Origin: Bacteroidales bacterium
GTDB taxonomy: Bacteria; Bacteroidota; Bacteroidia; Bacteroidales; WCHB1-69
Assembly: GCA_016282395.1 (NCBI GenBank)
Contig: JAEEKL010000013.1
Coordinates: forward strand, 1 to 40,204
Direction: 5' to 3'
DNA length: 40,204 nt
Numbering within the stretch: position 1 is the first letter of the stretch; each line of letters opens with the position of its first letter. Shown here one piece after another: positions 7,710-16,066 of the stretch. The notes beneath the pieces were generated by a model, which was not told where the DNA came from, ran no database searches, and worked only from the letters and a program-made list of their open reading frames with translations. The translations under genes and the position numbers were made by a program.

Positions 7710-8834
7710 ATGAAAATTGCCGTTAACACACGTCTGCTGTTGAAAGACAGATTGGAGGGTATCGGGCAGTTTACGTATGAGACATTGCGTAGGATTACAA
7801 AATTGCATCCCGAACATCAGTTTTTTTTTCTGTTTGACCGGAAATATGACGAATCTTTCCTTTTCAGTGATAATGTAACGCCTGTTGTCGTCCATCCGCA
7901 GGCACGGCATCCTTATTTATGGTATCTCTTTTTTGAATATGGTATTCCGTTGAAAACCAAAAGGATAAAGCCTGATATGGTTCTTTCTACGGACGGCTGG
8001 ATTCCGACCAAGTTGGATGTTCCCATAGTGAATGTCATGCACGACCTTAATTTTCTGCACCATCCCGAGTTTGTCCCGGCCGTTGTGCGCCGTTACTATG
8101 ACCGTTTTTTTCCGAAGTTTGCCCGAAACGCCACACGTTTGGCAACGGTTTCCGAATACAGCCGTCAGGATATTATCCGTTCGTTCGGGATTTCCTCTGA
8201 CAAGGTTGATGTCGTTTTTTCTGGCAATAATCCGGCATATAAGCCTCTTCCGGAAGAACAGCAGGGCGAGGTCAGACGAAAACACACGGAAGGGTGTGCT
8301 TTTTTCCTCTTTGTAGGGCTTATCCACAAACGCAAAAATTTGGACAATATTTTCAGGGCGTTTGATATTTTTAAGGACAGAAGTTCTGATTCCACGAAGT
8401 TAGTGGTGGTGGGTGACAAAAAATGGTGGGCCGGAGAAATCGAGGATACGTATTTGAAGATGTCTCATCGCGATGATGTGCTTCTCCTTGGCCGCCAACC
8501 GTTGGATGTTGTCTGTGAGCTGACAGCCAGTGCCATCGCTATGGTTTACACATCTCTTTTTGAAGGTTTTGGACTTCCCATCGTGGATTCATTCAACGCG
8601 CATGTTCCCATCATCACCTCCAATGTCACCGCCATGCCGGAGATAGCGGGCGATGCTGCCATCTTGGTAGATCCGAACAACCCTGAACAGTTGGCCGATG
8701 CTATGTGCAATCTGCGTCAGGATAAAGGTTTACGAAGCTCGTTGATAGAAAAGGAAATTGCCAGAAAAGGACTTTTTACCTGGGATCGCACAGCTGATTT
8801 GCTGTGGAATACGATAGAGAAAGTTTTGCCGTAA
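7710..8834 (+). CDS. GT4-type glycosyltransferase
   Basis: This 374-residue GT-B enzyme probably transfers a sugar from a nucleotide donor during surface polysaccharide synthesis. The N-terminal half has MKIAVNTRLLLKDRLEGIGQFT and VMHDLNFLHHPEF; the C-terminal donor domain has FFLFVGLIHKRKN, SLFEGFGLPIVDSF and MPEIAGDAAILVDPNNPEQLA. The usual EX7E motif appears as EX7D because the second acidic residue is Asp. It follows recJ by 26 bases with no promoter and ends at a bidirectional terminator. No other glycan-assembly genes are adjacent, so its pathway is open. Confidence 0.88.
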   Translation: MKIAVNTRLLLKDRLEGIGQFTYETLRRITKLHPEHQFFFLFDRKYDESFLFSDNVTPVVVHPQARHPYLWYLFFEYGIPLKTKRIKPDMVLSTDGWIPTKLDVPIVNVMHDLNFLHHPEFVPAVVRRYYDRFFPKFARNATRLATVSEYSRQDIIRSFGISSDKVDVVFSGNNPAYKPLPEEQQGEVRRKHTEGCAFFLFVGLIHKRKNLDNIFRAFDIFKDRSSDSTKLVVVGDKKWWAGEIEDTYLKMSHRDDVLLLGRQPLDVVCELTASAIAMVYTSLFEGFGLPIVDSFNAHVPIITSNVTAMPEIAGDAAILVDPNNPEQLADAMCNLRQDKGLRSSLIEKEIARKGLFTWDRTADLLWNTIEKVLP

Positions 8835-8851
8835 TTCCCATTTACGAAAAA

Positions 8852-8876
8852 AAAAGCAGGGCTGAACCCTGCTTTT
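8852..8876. terminator. Bidirectional terminator between convergent genes
   Basis: A perfect 10-bp stem AAAAGCAGGG/CCCTGCTTTT with loop CTGAA sits between the GT4 gene (plus) and the DUF4328-like gene (minus). The A/T flanks give a T-run on both strands. Confidence 0.88.
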
Positions 8877-8899
8877 CTATTTGTCAATACAGTTGCTGA

Positions 8900-9844
8900 T
8901 TAAAATTTGCTTTCGTTTTCAATCAGTTGCATGTTTTTCTTGTTGTATTTAAGAATCAGCGCAGATTCGATTACCATACAGATAATCATGATCACAATGG
9001 CGACAACCACCATTGTGCCGTGGTTAGCTTTAACGTATAGGGCGCCTTCGCGGAAGAACGTGCAGAACAGGATATAATTCATGAGCCACACGCTGCACAA
9101 CAGGAATCCCCACCAAATGGACATGTAGATGTTGGAGTTGTCCACTGTGTTTTCGTTTCTTTCGGTGGCACCGATGTTTTCAAGAGCGTAGTCGGTCTCA
9201 TTCCACACTTCTTTGAAGAAAGAGAGCGGTTTTATGAGGTTGTAGAAGGGAACAAACCAAGCCACGTAAGACATCCAAGGTTTCATACCGCTCTGCATCC
9301 ACGGAGCGATGGAGTGGAGGTTCTTGTTGTTTTTCGCACCCCAGACAGCGAAAAGGAATGTTTTGAAGAGGAAGGCGACAATGGCCAGAACCGCGATAAT
9401 CCAGAATTTCTTCTTGGCGGCGGCGTTGTCGGCGTTCAGATTCTCCCAGTTTTGAAGAGCCGGGGTGTATTCTTTTTCAAGCTCGGCCACACTGTTCCAG
9501 TGTTCCTCTTGTAGTTTTTTCTTGTCGGCTAACGTCTGCTTGGTGACTTCGATGCTTTCGGCAAGGGCTTTTCTCTCATCTTTGTTGGCGGGAACTTTTT
9601 GCTGCAGCGTGTCCAATTTGTACTGGTAGTAAGCCACTTCAGCGCTGTCTTGCCGCAAAGGGTGTTGTGCTGTGGCATACGCTTCGTACAAATCATTGTA
9701 GTGTTTGCGCTCTTGGATGACCGCTCTGTTGGTCTTGTCGAATTTCATCAAAAAGAGCATAGAGATGATGAAAAGAACAAGCACCACCACGTTGCAGAGC
9801 AGAATAAGTTTGCCCAAAGAAGTGTTATTTGTCAATTTTTTCAT
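8900..9844 (-). CDS. DUF4328-like integral membrane protein with periplasmic or cytosolic coiled coil
   Basis: The 314-residue protein has an N-terminal transmembrane segment (about 11-33), a charged heptad-like stretch (about 40-140), then several membrane segments. The segment MSYVAWFVPFYNLIKPLSFFKEVWNETD resembles the WF-P-NL-xP-xxxxxE signature I associate with DUF4328 proteins, whose function is unknown. The gene stands alone, with a -7 element upstream and a shared terminator downstream. Family placement is by eye and the coiled coil is inferred from the repeated Lys/Glu/Leu pattern. Confidence 0.65.
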   Translation of the reverse strand: MKKLTNNTSLGKLILLCNVVVLVLFIISMLFLMKFDKTNRAVIQERKHYNDLYEAYATAQHPLRQDSAEVAYYQYKLDTLQQKVPANKDERKALAESIEVTKQTLADKKKLQEEHWNSVAELEKEYTPALQNWENLNADNAAAKKKFWIIAVLAIVAFLFKTFLFAVWGAKNNKNLHSIAPWMQSGMKPWMSYVAWFVPFYNLIKPLSFFKEVWNETDYALENIGATERNENTVDNSNIYMSIWWGFLLCSVWLMNYILFCTFFREGALYVKANHGTMVVVAIVIMIICMVIESALILKYNKKNMQLIENESKF

Positions 9845-9912
9845 ACTAAAAATTATTTTATATTACTAATTTTCAAAGATTTAGAAAATCCACTCGCTAT
9901 AAATTAAGCGTA

Positions 9913-9921
9913 GCAAAAGTA
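9913..9921 (-). promoter_or_regulatory. -7 promoter element for the DUF4328-like gene
   Basis: The minus strand reads TACTTTTGC, an exact match to TAnnTTTGC, about 69 bases before the start at 9844. Confidence 0.65.
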
Positions 9922-9993
9922 ATAAAAAAATCCATATCTTTATATCATGACGAAAAAAAACAAATCACCAACTATGTCTGAGCTAATTATCAG

Positions 9994-11673
9994 TTATAAA
10001 ACATGTATTTTTCGGATAAGTTCGAGAGCATTGGTTGTCCTGATATGCAGGATGTAGATGCCGGCGGGAAGGTGGCGGACATCAAATTTGGCGGTCTGTA
10101 GAGACGTTTCCTGAAACGTCTCTACAAGGCGGCCTTGTATGTCGTAGAGAGAGATGTTGTCGATTTCCGTTCCTTCAGATAGCTCCACCGTTAGGAAATC
10201 TTGTACTGGGTTAGGATAGATATTCACCATTTTGTCGTATTCGGGAATACCTACGGATTTGGACAATTGCACATTCTGTAGTGTTTTTTCACCGTCGGCG
10301 ACTGTTGTGACGATGGTTTTCGGGAGATATCCCTCGGCCGAGTAGGTCACGGCATACTGTCCTGCTTTGATAGGGCGGTGGTAGTCGCCGTAGGGTAGGG
10401 TAGTCTCCACGTAGGAGTGGTCGAGGTCGTGATTGGTGATGTATATCAGCGCCGACAGCGGCTCGCCCGTCAGCGAGTCGGTGACGATGCCGTGGATGCC
10501 GTTGTCCGCCTCGGCGACGAAATTCAGGAATGAGTGGAACGTATAGTCCCAATAGCTTGGCAACAGGTTGGACGATAAGACTTTGTCTTCGCAAACCTCT
10601 AAAGTGACGTGGCGGGTGCCGAGATACCAGTTGTGGTAATCTTGCATGGAGCCCGTGATGACATACCAGTCGCCGCCCTCCGTGACCCCATTGTCCTCTT
10701 CAGTCATGAAGGTGGCGGAATAGTGGTGGCAGGTGTCGGCGAAGTTATGGCCGACATACTCCCACCAGTCGGCATCAGCGTGGCTGTGTTGCCATGTCAT
10801 CCAGCTGTCCCACGGGTAGTTGAAAACTTCAGCACCCCCGTGGAGGTTGGCCGCGAGCGTGAAGTTGTGCGCTTCCATGAACTGCATCATCGCCTCCACC
10901 TCCGGCTCGTATGATGGTTTTGCCGGATTGCCCACTTCCGGGAAAACACGGTTCAAATCCTCCCAGTTTGCGTTGTACCGTGTGGAAACCGGCCAGTCGT
11001 TGATTTGATTGTCGGAGGCGAGGTAGGTGCCGTCAGGGTTGTGCAGTGGACAAATCCAGAGGTCAATGCTGTTGACTAAGTCGGTGACGTATGTATTTGT
11101 ACTGTAATTTGTTAGAAGATAATCAATCAGCCGGATCATCAGGTAATAGCCGACCACTTCGTCGCCGTGGATGGTGGAGGTGTAGAAAACGGATGGTTTG
11201 CCTCCGTTGTCGTTGAGGTTGTTGCTGATATGGGCACAGAGAATACTGTGGTTGTTGGTTGTGGCGGCCAAAATCGTGTCTATCTTGCAGAGTTGCGGAT
11301 ATCGAGTCTGGAAGGTGTCCATCATGGCGAGATAGGTACTGTAGGTTGGATACCGGTTCCAATTCGTAGTCATTTCCCCATAATCATGCGCCATCCTTAC
11401 AATGGCGCGAGTCGGTGTGTAGGTCGTATATGGGATTTGCTTCGACAGGAAGTTGTCAAATTCCTTGTACGAAAGACTGATACGTGTGTTGAAGGTGTTG
11501 TCTGCATTACGTTTCACACGGTCAACGGAGAATTCCCGCGACAACTCCTGTAGCGTTGCGGCATCCACCACGGTTTCCACGTATGTGGCGGGATAGATTA
11601 GCTGATTGTTTTGTGCCGTGGCCGAGACGGCGATGATTGCGGTGATTAGGGTGATGATGGCTTTTCTATACAT
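9994..11673 (-). CDS. Secreted M14 zinc carboxypeptidase with T9SS type A sorting domain
   Basis: A signal peptide (MYRKAIITLITAIIAVSATAQ) leads into an M14 metallocarboxypeptidase domain. HGDE at about residues 169-172 gives two zinc ligands, His278 in ANLHGGAEVFNYPW the third, and Glu359 in TLEVCEDK the catalytic base, so it looks active. A carboxypeptidase-regulatory-like domain (GIHGIVTDSLTGEPL onward, about 392-472) follows, then a T9SS type A C-terminal domain from VNIYPNPVQDFLTVEL to the end, which should direct secretion and surface attachment. Residues 517-526 are encoded by a copy of the 28-bp palindrome. It begins 3 bases after the uvrC stop, last in the MORN-lipoprotein > OstA > uvrC run. 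Confidence 0.93.
   Translation of the reverse strand: MYRKAIITLITAIIAVSATAQNNQLIYPATYVETVVDAATLQELSREFSVDRVKRNADNTFNTRISLSYKEFDNFLSKQIPYTTYTPTRAIVRMAHDYGEMTTNWNRYPTYSTYLAMMDTFQTRYPQLCKIDTILAATTNNHSILCAHISNNLNDNGGKPSVFYTSTIHGDEVVGYYLMIRLIDYLLTNYSTNTYVTDLVNSIDLWICPLHNPDGTYLASDNQINDWPVSTRYNANWEDLNRVFPEVGNPAKPSYEPEVEAMMQFMEAHNFTLAANLHGGAEVFNYPWDSWMTWQHSHADADWWEYVGHNFADTCHHYSATFMTEEDNGVTEGGDWYVITGSMQDYHNWYLGTRHVTLEVCEDKVLSSNLLPSYWDYTFHSFLNFVAEADNGIHGIVTDSLTGEPLSALIYITNHDLDHSYVETTLPYGDYHRPIKAGQYAVTYSAEGYLPKTIVTTVADGEKTLQNVQLSKSVGIPEYDKMVNIYPNPVQDFLTVELSEGTEIDNISLYDIQGRLVETFQETSLQTAKFDVRHLPAGIYILHIRTTNALELIRKIHVL
10098..10125. repeat. 28-bp palindrome copy inside the M14 peptidase gene
   Basis: GTAGAGACGTTTC-CT-GAAACGTCTCTAC is a perfect 13-bp inverted repeat around two central bases. 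In the coding (minus) frame it encodes VETFQETSLQ inside the T9SS sorting domain without breaking the reading frame. Confidence 0.92.
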
Positions 11674-11676
11674 ACT

Positions 11677-13458
11677 TCAACATTTGGAAAGGTATTGTTT
11701 GAGGTCGGCGGCTTTTTTTGGGCCGATGACGGCGGCGAGTTCGGGTTCGGTGGCGGCGGTGATTTTCGCTACCGTTTTGAATTCTCGTAGCAGTTTGGTC
11801 TTGAGGATTTTTCCGATTCCGGGTGCGTTGTCTAACACAGAGGCGATGCTGGTTTTGCTACGGCGTTTGCGGTGGTGCGTGATGCCGAAGCGGTGAACTT
11901 CGTCGCGGACGTGCTGCAACAGTTTCTGTGCCTCGGAACGTTTGTCGATATAAACGGGCAGGTCGTCGCCAACTTTGTAGATGTCTTCCAGCCGTTTGGC
12001 GATGCCTACCATCATGAGACGGTCTTCGATGTGGAGGGCTTGGATGGCGTTCCAGGCGGCGTGAAGCTGCCCTTTGCCGCCGTCGATGACCACAAGGTCG
12101 GGCAGCGGCTTTTCCTCCTCCAACAGTCGGTGGTAGCGACGGTAGATGACCTCTTCCATGGATGCGAAATCATCGGCACCAACCACGGTCTTGATGTTGA
12201 AGTGGCGGTATTCGCTTTTAGCGGGTTTTCCGTCTATGAAGCAGCTCATGGCGGCCACGGGTTCCTCGCCCTGCGTGTTGGAGTTGTCGAAACATTCGAT
12301 GCGGCGCGGCAACGTCTTCATCCCTAACGCCTCTTGCAATGCTAACAACACGCGCTGGTTGCGCCGGTCGGGATCCACCAAATCCTGACGCTTCTTTTTC
12401 TCAAGCATGTAGAAGTGGGCGTTATGGACGGCCAGCTCCACCAACTTGTGCTTGTCGCCACGTTGTGGAACTTGAAGATTCCACCCTTCAGGGATGAGAA
12501 CAGGCATGAAAGGAACTAACAGACTGGGTGACAGACCGCCTAACCGTTCTTGGATTTCTAAAATGCCGGTCCAGAGCGCATCCTCCCGTGTGGAGTCCAA
12601 TCGGTTGTCGATTTCTAATGTTTGTGCCTGCACGATGGCACCGTCAATGACACGTAAAAAGCTAATGTAAAAACAGTCGTCATCCTCATCCATGCCGAAA
12701 ACGTCCATATTGGTAAGGGAAGGGTTCACGACTACGGATTTCCCGATGAAATTCTCCAAAGCCTCGATTTTGCGCTTGACTTCTCCTGCTTGCTCGAACT
12801 TCCATTCATCGGCGTATCGCATCATCTCTGTTTTCAACTGCCGCATCACCTCTTTTCGGTTTCCCTTGATGATTTGCATCGCTTTTTCAATATTCTCTTG
12901 GTATTCCTCTTGTGTGATGAGGTCGCAGCAGGGGGCGGCGCACTTCTTGATCTGGTATTGCATGCATGGTCGTTCGTTTTTCCGTAGTATTTTGCAGTTG
13001 CGAATCGGAAACATCTCTTTGATGAGGTCAAGCAATATATTCATCTGTTTCACAGAAGAATAGGGGCCAAACAGATGCATGGTGGCCGCATCGGGACGGC
13101 GTGTGGGGAACACTCGCGCAAAGGGTTCTTTCGTGACGGCAATCCAAGGGTAGGTCTTATCGTCTTTCAGCATGATATTGTACTTGGGCTTGAACTGCTT
13201 TATCATACTGTTCTCCAGTAACAAGGCATCCCATTCGCTGTCCACCACAACTGTCTGGATGTCGCGGATTTTCGTCACTAACATCCGCACTTTGGCGGAT
13301 TCGTGGTCCTTGTTGAAGTAAGAGGAGACCCGCCGCTTCAGCCGTTTTGCTTTCCCGACGTAAATCACTGTGCCTTTGTCATCGTAAAAGCGATAAACTC
13401 CTGGCTTTTCCGGCAAGGATTTCAGAATCAGTTTTATATGTTCGGCTATATGGTTCAT
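11677..13458 (-). CDS. uvrC: UvrABC excinuclease subunit C
   Basis: UvrC makes both incisions in nucleotide-excision repair. The N-terminal GIY-YIG nuclease shows PGVYRFYDDKGTVIYVGKAK, followed by the cysteine cluster CKILRKNERPCMQYQIKKC-AAPC typical of the UvrC iron-sulfur site. A UVR (UvrB-binding) motif lies near DEWKFEQAGEVKRKIEALE, the RNase H-like nuclease begins at IECFDNSNTQGEEPVAAMS and includes VVIDGGKGQL, and the C-terminal helix-hairpin-helix reads APGIGKILKTKLL. At 593 residues it is full length. The ATG overlaps the OstA stop as ATGA, implying translational coupling. Confidence 0.97.
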   Translation of the reverse strand: MNHIAEHIKLILKSLPEKPGVYRFYDDKGTVIYVGKAKRLKRRVSSYFNKDHESAKVRMLVTKIRDIQTVVVDSEWDALLLENSMIKQFKPKYNIMLKDDKTYPWIAVTKEPFARVFPTRRPDAATMHLFGPYSSVKQMNILLDLIKEMFPIRNCKILRKNERPCMQYQIKKCAAPCCDLITQEEYQENIEKAMQIIKGNRKEVMRQLKTEMMRYADEWKFEQAGEVKRKIEALENFIGKSVVVNPSLTNMDVFGMDEDDDCFYISFLRVIDGAIVQAQTLEIDNRLDSTREDALWTGILEIQERLGGLSPSLLVPFMPVLIPEGWNLQVPQRGDKHKLVELAVHNAHFYMLEKKKRQDLVDPDRRNQRVLLALQEALGMKTLPRRIECFDNSNTQGEEPVAAMSCFIDGKPAKSEYRHFNIKTVVGADDFASMEEVIYRRYHRLLEEEKPLPDLVVIDGGKGQLHAAWNAIQALHIEDRLMMVGIAKRLEDIYKVGDDLPVYIDKRSEAQKLLQHVRDEVHRFGITHHRKRRSKTSIASVLDNAPGIGKILKTKLLREFKTVAKITAATEPELAAVIGPKKAADLKQYLSKC

Positions 13459-15017
13459 TGTTTCATCATGTCATCGTCTTTCTTCGTTTCATTGGGGTCG
13501 TGAGGAACGGGCATCACGAAAAGGTCTTCGGGCTTCCGGGGTCTATAAGCGTCCAACCATTTGAATCCTTGTAATTTGCGGTCTTTTTCCTCGAATTGCT
13601 CATCCGGATAAATTTGTCCGTTCGGGGAGTCGAAATAGCGGATTTGCTGTATTTGGTTGCTGTCTAAATAGATGCGCATCTCGCTGGTGATGGAGGTGTT
13701 GATACCGATAAGGGAGTTGTCCTCATCCTGAACGTAATAGACACATTCGGCGTTTCCGACAATATCGACACGATGCAAATCCTTGTCTCTCAAGAAACCT
13801 TTGATATTCAATCCTTTGATTTGGTTGAATTCCGAATCGTCAAACAGTCCTCCCACGATGAATCCGGATCTGCACAATTCAATGGTTGAGTTAACGGAGT
13901 CCAGAATGAAGAAGCGCACGGTGTCGCCGGAGAGCTGGTAGTTGTCGGACCAGAACACGGGATTGTAGTACATCATCATGATGGAGTCGTTGACGTTGTA
14001 ACTCATGGAATCGCATGCCCCTTGGATGTTTTTGTGTTGGAACTTGGTGTGGAAGTAAGCGCGCAGAAGAGTGGGATTGGAAGCGGTGTCGAAATCAACT
14101 TTCAAGGTGTCGCTGTGCAGAAACAGCGTGTCTTTGTTGTCGTCGATATAGATGACGAGGTTGCTGTCGGTGGCAATTGAGGTGCCCCCTTTCTCGTGAT
14201 GTTCGAGATAGTTGCCAAGGAGGATGAAGTTGTTGGCGGTATCCACAAACCTGGCGTTGTTCCAGGCCTTGCCGAAACGCAGTTTTTTGTCGTAATACAG
14301 ACTGTCGGCGGACAGAATCTGGTTCTCCCCTGTCAGCAGGACATTCCCATATAGAACGGAGATGTCGGTGTTGGTGTTGTAGGAGCCGTGTTCGGTGTAA
14401 ATCGTGTTTTCGTCGCTGACGAGGTGGGTGGGGGAAATGAAATAGGCGGTTTTCCGGGCGACGTTGTATTGAAGTGAGTCGCAGTTCATGACGTAGCTAC
14501 TGCTGCGCAGTTGGACGTTTTGGTGGAGGTAGGCGTCGTCCGTTGAGGTAAAGTATTTTCCGATGTCGCTGGTCAGGGTGTCCTCGTCGCTGAAGATGCG
14601 TGCTCCGGTAGTATAGGAGCCGCAGTCGGTGTTGAGGTCGTAGAACAGACTGTCTGTCAGCAGGTAGGAATTTCCGTTTTCCAGGCGGACTCTTTCGGCG
14701 ATGGCGGCTTGGCGGATGTTGCCGTCGTAGTAGGCGCGCCGCCCGTACAGTACAACGGAGTCGCTGATGACAATACGGACGGGGTTTCCGAAAGCGATGA
14801 TGTAGTTTTCCGCGTCGTACAGGTAGGCACTGTCGCAATAACCGACCACATTGTCCTGGGCGAATTTCACGTTCCCGATGAGCCGGTTCGCGCCTGCAAG
14901 AACCTCCTCGTCATAGTAGCCCATGTCCGCCCGATAAAGAATCTTGCGGTTTTTCTGGCCGTGCAGGTTGCAAACGCACAGCAGGATGGCTGCGGCTATG
15001 ACGAAAATCCGTTTCAT
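13455..15017 (-). CDS. OstA-like (LptA/OstA family) periplasmic protein
   Basis: A signal peptide (MKRIFVIAAAILLCVCNLHGQ) precedes about 500 residues of short beta-rich repeats of the OstA/LptA type, for example FAQDNVVGYCDSAYLYDAENYI and NVLLTGENQILSADSLYYD. LptA-type proteins bridge the periplasm for lipopolysaccharide transport; the Bacteroidota OstA-like form is longer than E. coli LptA. The C-terminal tail is charged and probably disordered. The gene starts 1 base after the MORN lipoprotein stop and overlaps uvrC by 4 bases. LPS transport is a family-based inference. Confidence 0.85.
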   Translation of the reverse strand: MKRIFVIAAAILLCVCNLHGQKNRKILYRADMGYYDEEVLAGANRLIGNVKFAQDNVVGYCDSAYLYDAENYIIAFGNPVRIVISDSVVLYGRRAYYDGNIRQAAIAERVRLENGNSYLLTDSLFYDLNTDCGSYTTGARIFSDEDTLTSDIGKYFTSTDDAYLHQNVQLRSSSYVMNCDSLQYNVARKTAYFISPTHLVSDENTIYTEHGSYNTNTDISVLYGNVLLTGENQILSADSLYYDKKLRFGKAWNNARFVDTANNFILLGNYLEHHEKGGTSIATDSNLVIYIDDNKDTLFLHSDTLKVDFDTASNPTLLRAYFHTKFQHKNIQGACDSMSYNVNDSIMMMYYNPVFWSDNYQLSGDTVRFFILDSVNSTIELCRSGFIVGGLFDDSEFNQIKGLNIKGFLRDKDLHRVDIVGNAECVYYVQDEDNSLIGINTSITSEMRIYLDSNQIQQIRYFDSPNGQIYPDEQFEEKDRKLQGFKWLDAYRPRKPEDLFVMPVPHDPNETKKDDDMMKQ

Positions 15018-15018
15018 G

Positions 15019-15687
15019 TTACTTCAGCAGTGTGGAATCGGTTTTGTCGCTGAGGATGCGATCTTCTTTGAAGATGATTTCGCGGTATATGTTGCCTGAA
15101 GGTGTGTAATAGATTTCGGAGCCGTCTTTTTTGTTGTTCTTGTAGTGGGTGGTTCTCTCCTTGAGTCCGTTTTTGTCGTAGAAAGTGACCTCGCCATTTC
15201 CGTCCTTGAACTGACCTTCGCCTACCAGGACGCCTCGTTCGTCGTAGTAGTTCCAAGGTCCGTCGAACAGGTCGTTATGGAAGCCGCCTTCAATCTTGAT
15301 GCTGCCGTCGAGGTGGTAGGCTTTGTGAGGACCGTTTTTTATGCCGTGGACGTATGTGTATTCCTGACTTTTGCAGCCGTTGGCGGTGTACATAACCTCC
15401 AACCCTTCAATGGAATCGTTCTCATAAACGCAGTAGGTGTCGAGCTGTCCGTTTTTGAAATAGCGGTGGAATTCACCGTTGCGTTTGCCGTTTTTCATCT
15501 CCACCTCTATTTCCACGGTGTTTGGGCGGCGATAGAAATAGATGGTTTTGCCATGCTCTTTTTTTCCTCGGTATTGGATGACGGATTGCTTGTTCCCGTC
15601 TGGGTAATAGGTGGTTTCGGTATGCGAGCAGCCGGAGCAAAGCAACGCGATAATAGCAGCAACCAATATGTTATACAGTCTGGTCAT
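15019..15687 (-). CDS. MORN-repeat (YwqK-type) lipoprotein
   Basis: The ORF track starts at 15732, but a -7 element lies at 15706-15714, downstream of that start, so the internal Met at 15687 is preferred. From there the protein begins MTRLYNILVAAIIALLCSGC, a lipoprotein signal with lipobox CSGC. The mature part is a chain of about seven MORN-like units such as KNGQLDTYCVYENDSIEGLEVMY and DGSIKIEGGFHNDLFDGPW, as in the family labelled 'YwqK antitoxin'. No toxin partner is seen, so that label should not be taken functionally. It leads the OstA-uvrC-M14 run with a 1-base gap. Confidence 0.82.
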   Translation of the reverse strand: MTRLYNILVAAIIALLCSGCSHTETTYYPDGNKQSVIQYRGKKEHGKTIYFYRRPNTVEIEVEMKNGKRNGEFHRYFKNGQLDTYCVYENDSIEGLEVMYTANGCKSQEYTYVHGIKNGPHKAYHLDGSIKIEGGFHNDLFDGPWNYYDERGVLVGEGQFKDGNGEVTFYDKNGLKERTTHYKNNKKDGSEIYYTPSGNIYREIIFKEDRILSDKTDSTLLK

Positions 15688-15705
15688 AATTTCCGATTTT
15701 GGGGC

Positions 15706-15714
15706 GCAAATGTA
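15706..15714 (-). promoter_or_regulatory. -7 promoter element for the MORN lipoprotein / OstA / uvrC run
   Basis: The minus strand reads TACATTTGC, matching TAnnTTTGC. Its position 19 bases before 15687 supports that start over the upstream one. Confidence 0.7.
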
Positions 15715-15754
15715 CATAAAATACGAATACACACGGACAGATGAAATTGACGGT

Positions 15755-15782
15755 GTAGAGACGTTTCATGAAACGTCTCTAC
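15755..15782. repeat. 28-bp perfect palindrome
   Basis: GTAGAGACGTTTCA/TGAAACGTCTCTAC is a perfect 14-bp inverted repeat without a loop, in the gap between the MORN lipoprotein promoter and tRNA-Pro. Confidence 0.92.
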
Positions 15783-15815
15783 AATTTCAGAGGAAAGATA
15801 CCTTATTAAACAAAA

Positions 15816-15843
15816 GTAGAGACACAACACATTGTGTCTCTAC
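15816..15843. repeat. 28-bp palindrome, variant arms
   Basis: GTAGAGACACAA-CACA-TTGTGTCTCTAC has a 12-bp stem. Compared with other copies, the ninth base and the inner arm are changed on both sides so that pairing is kept. It ends 8 bases from the tRNA 3' end. Confidence 0.9.
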
Positions 15844-15850
15844 AGAAATG

Positions 15851-15923
15851 TCGGGGTGAGAAGACTCGAACTTCCGGCCTCTACGTCCCGAACGTAGCGC
15901 GCTACCAACTGCGCCACACCCCG
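15851..15923 (-). tRNA. tRNA-Pro (anticodon CGG)
   Basis: On the minus strand the 73-base gene folds as a cloverleaf: acceptor arms CGGGGTG/CACCCCG with discriminator A, D-arm GGCGCAGTTGGTAGCGC, anticodon stem CTACG/CGTAG with loop TTCGGGA (anticodon CGG, reading CCG), and T-arm with GTTCGAGTC. CCA is not encoded (CAT follows). A -7 promoter element lies just upstream and a palindromic repeat just downstream. Confidence 0.95.
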
Positions 15924-15937
15924 TCCGTTTTGCGGCT

Positions 15938-15946
15938 GCAAAAATA
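15938..15946 (-). promoter_or_regulatory. -7 promoter element for tRNA-Pro
   Basis: The minus strand reads TATTTTTGC, an exact match to TAnnTTTGC, 14 bases before the tRNA 5' end. Confidence 0.65.
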
Positions 15947-16066
15947 CACTTTTTTTGAAATAAAAGCGCATTCGGGATTTTTTTATTACGGACACCCATG
16001 CTGGTTTTACTCAAATCAGCCTTAACAGACTGATTCAAGCACAATTATAGTCTGTCTTTGGATGGG

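Noticed and set aside
8320-8328. TTATCCACA, a perfect DnaA-box sequence
   Set aside because: It is a single copy inside the GT4 coding region with no neighbouring boxes, so it does not indicate an origin.
10098-10125. Frameshift or disruption of the M14 peptidase by the repeat
   Set aside because: The 28-bp core plus flanks leaves the frame open and the T9SS motifs continue on both sides.
15019-15687. Toxin-antitoxin module (YwqK 'antitoxin' label)
   Set aside because: The protein is a MORN-repeat lipoprotein in an OstA-uvrC context and no toxin gene is adjacent.
15755-15843. Two palindromes close together as the start of a CRISPR array
   Set aside because: The two units differ in sequence, the 33-base spacer does not recur, there are no further units and no cas genes.
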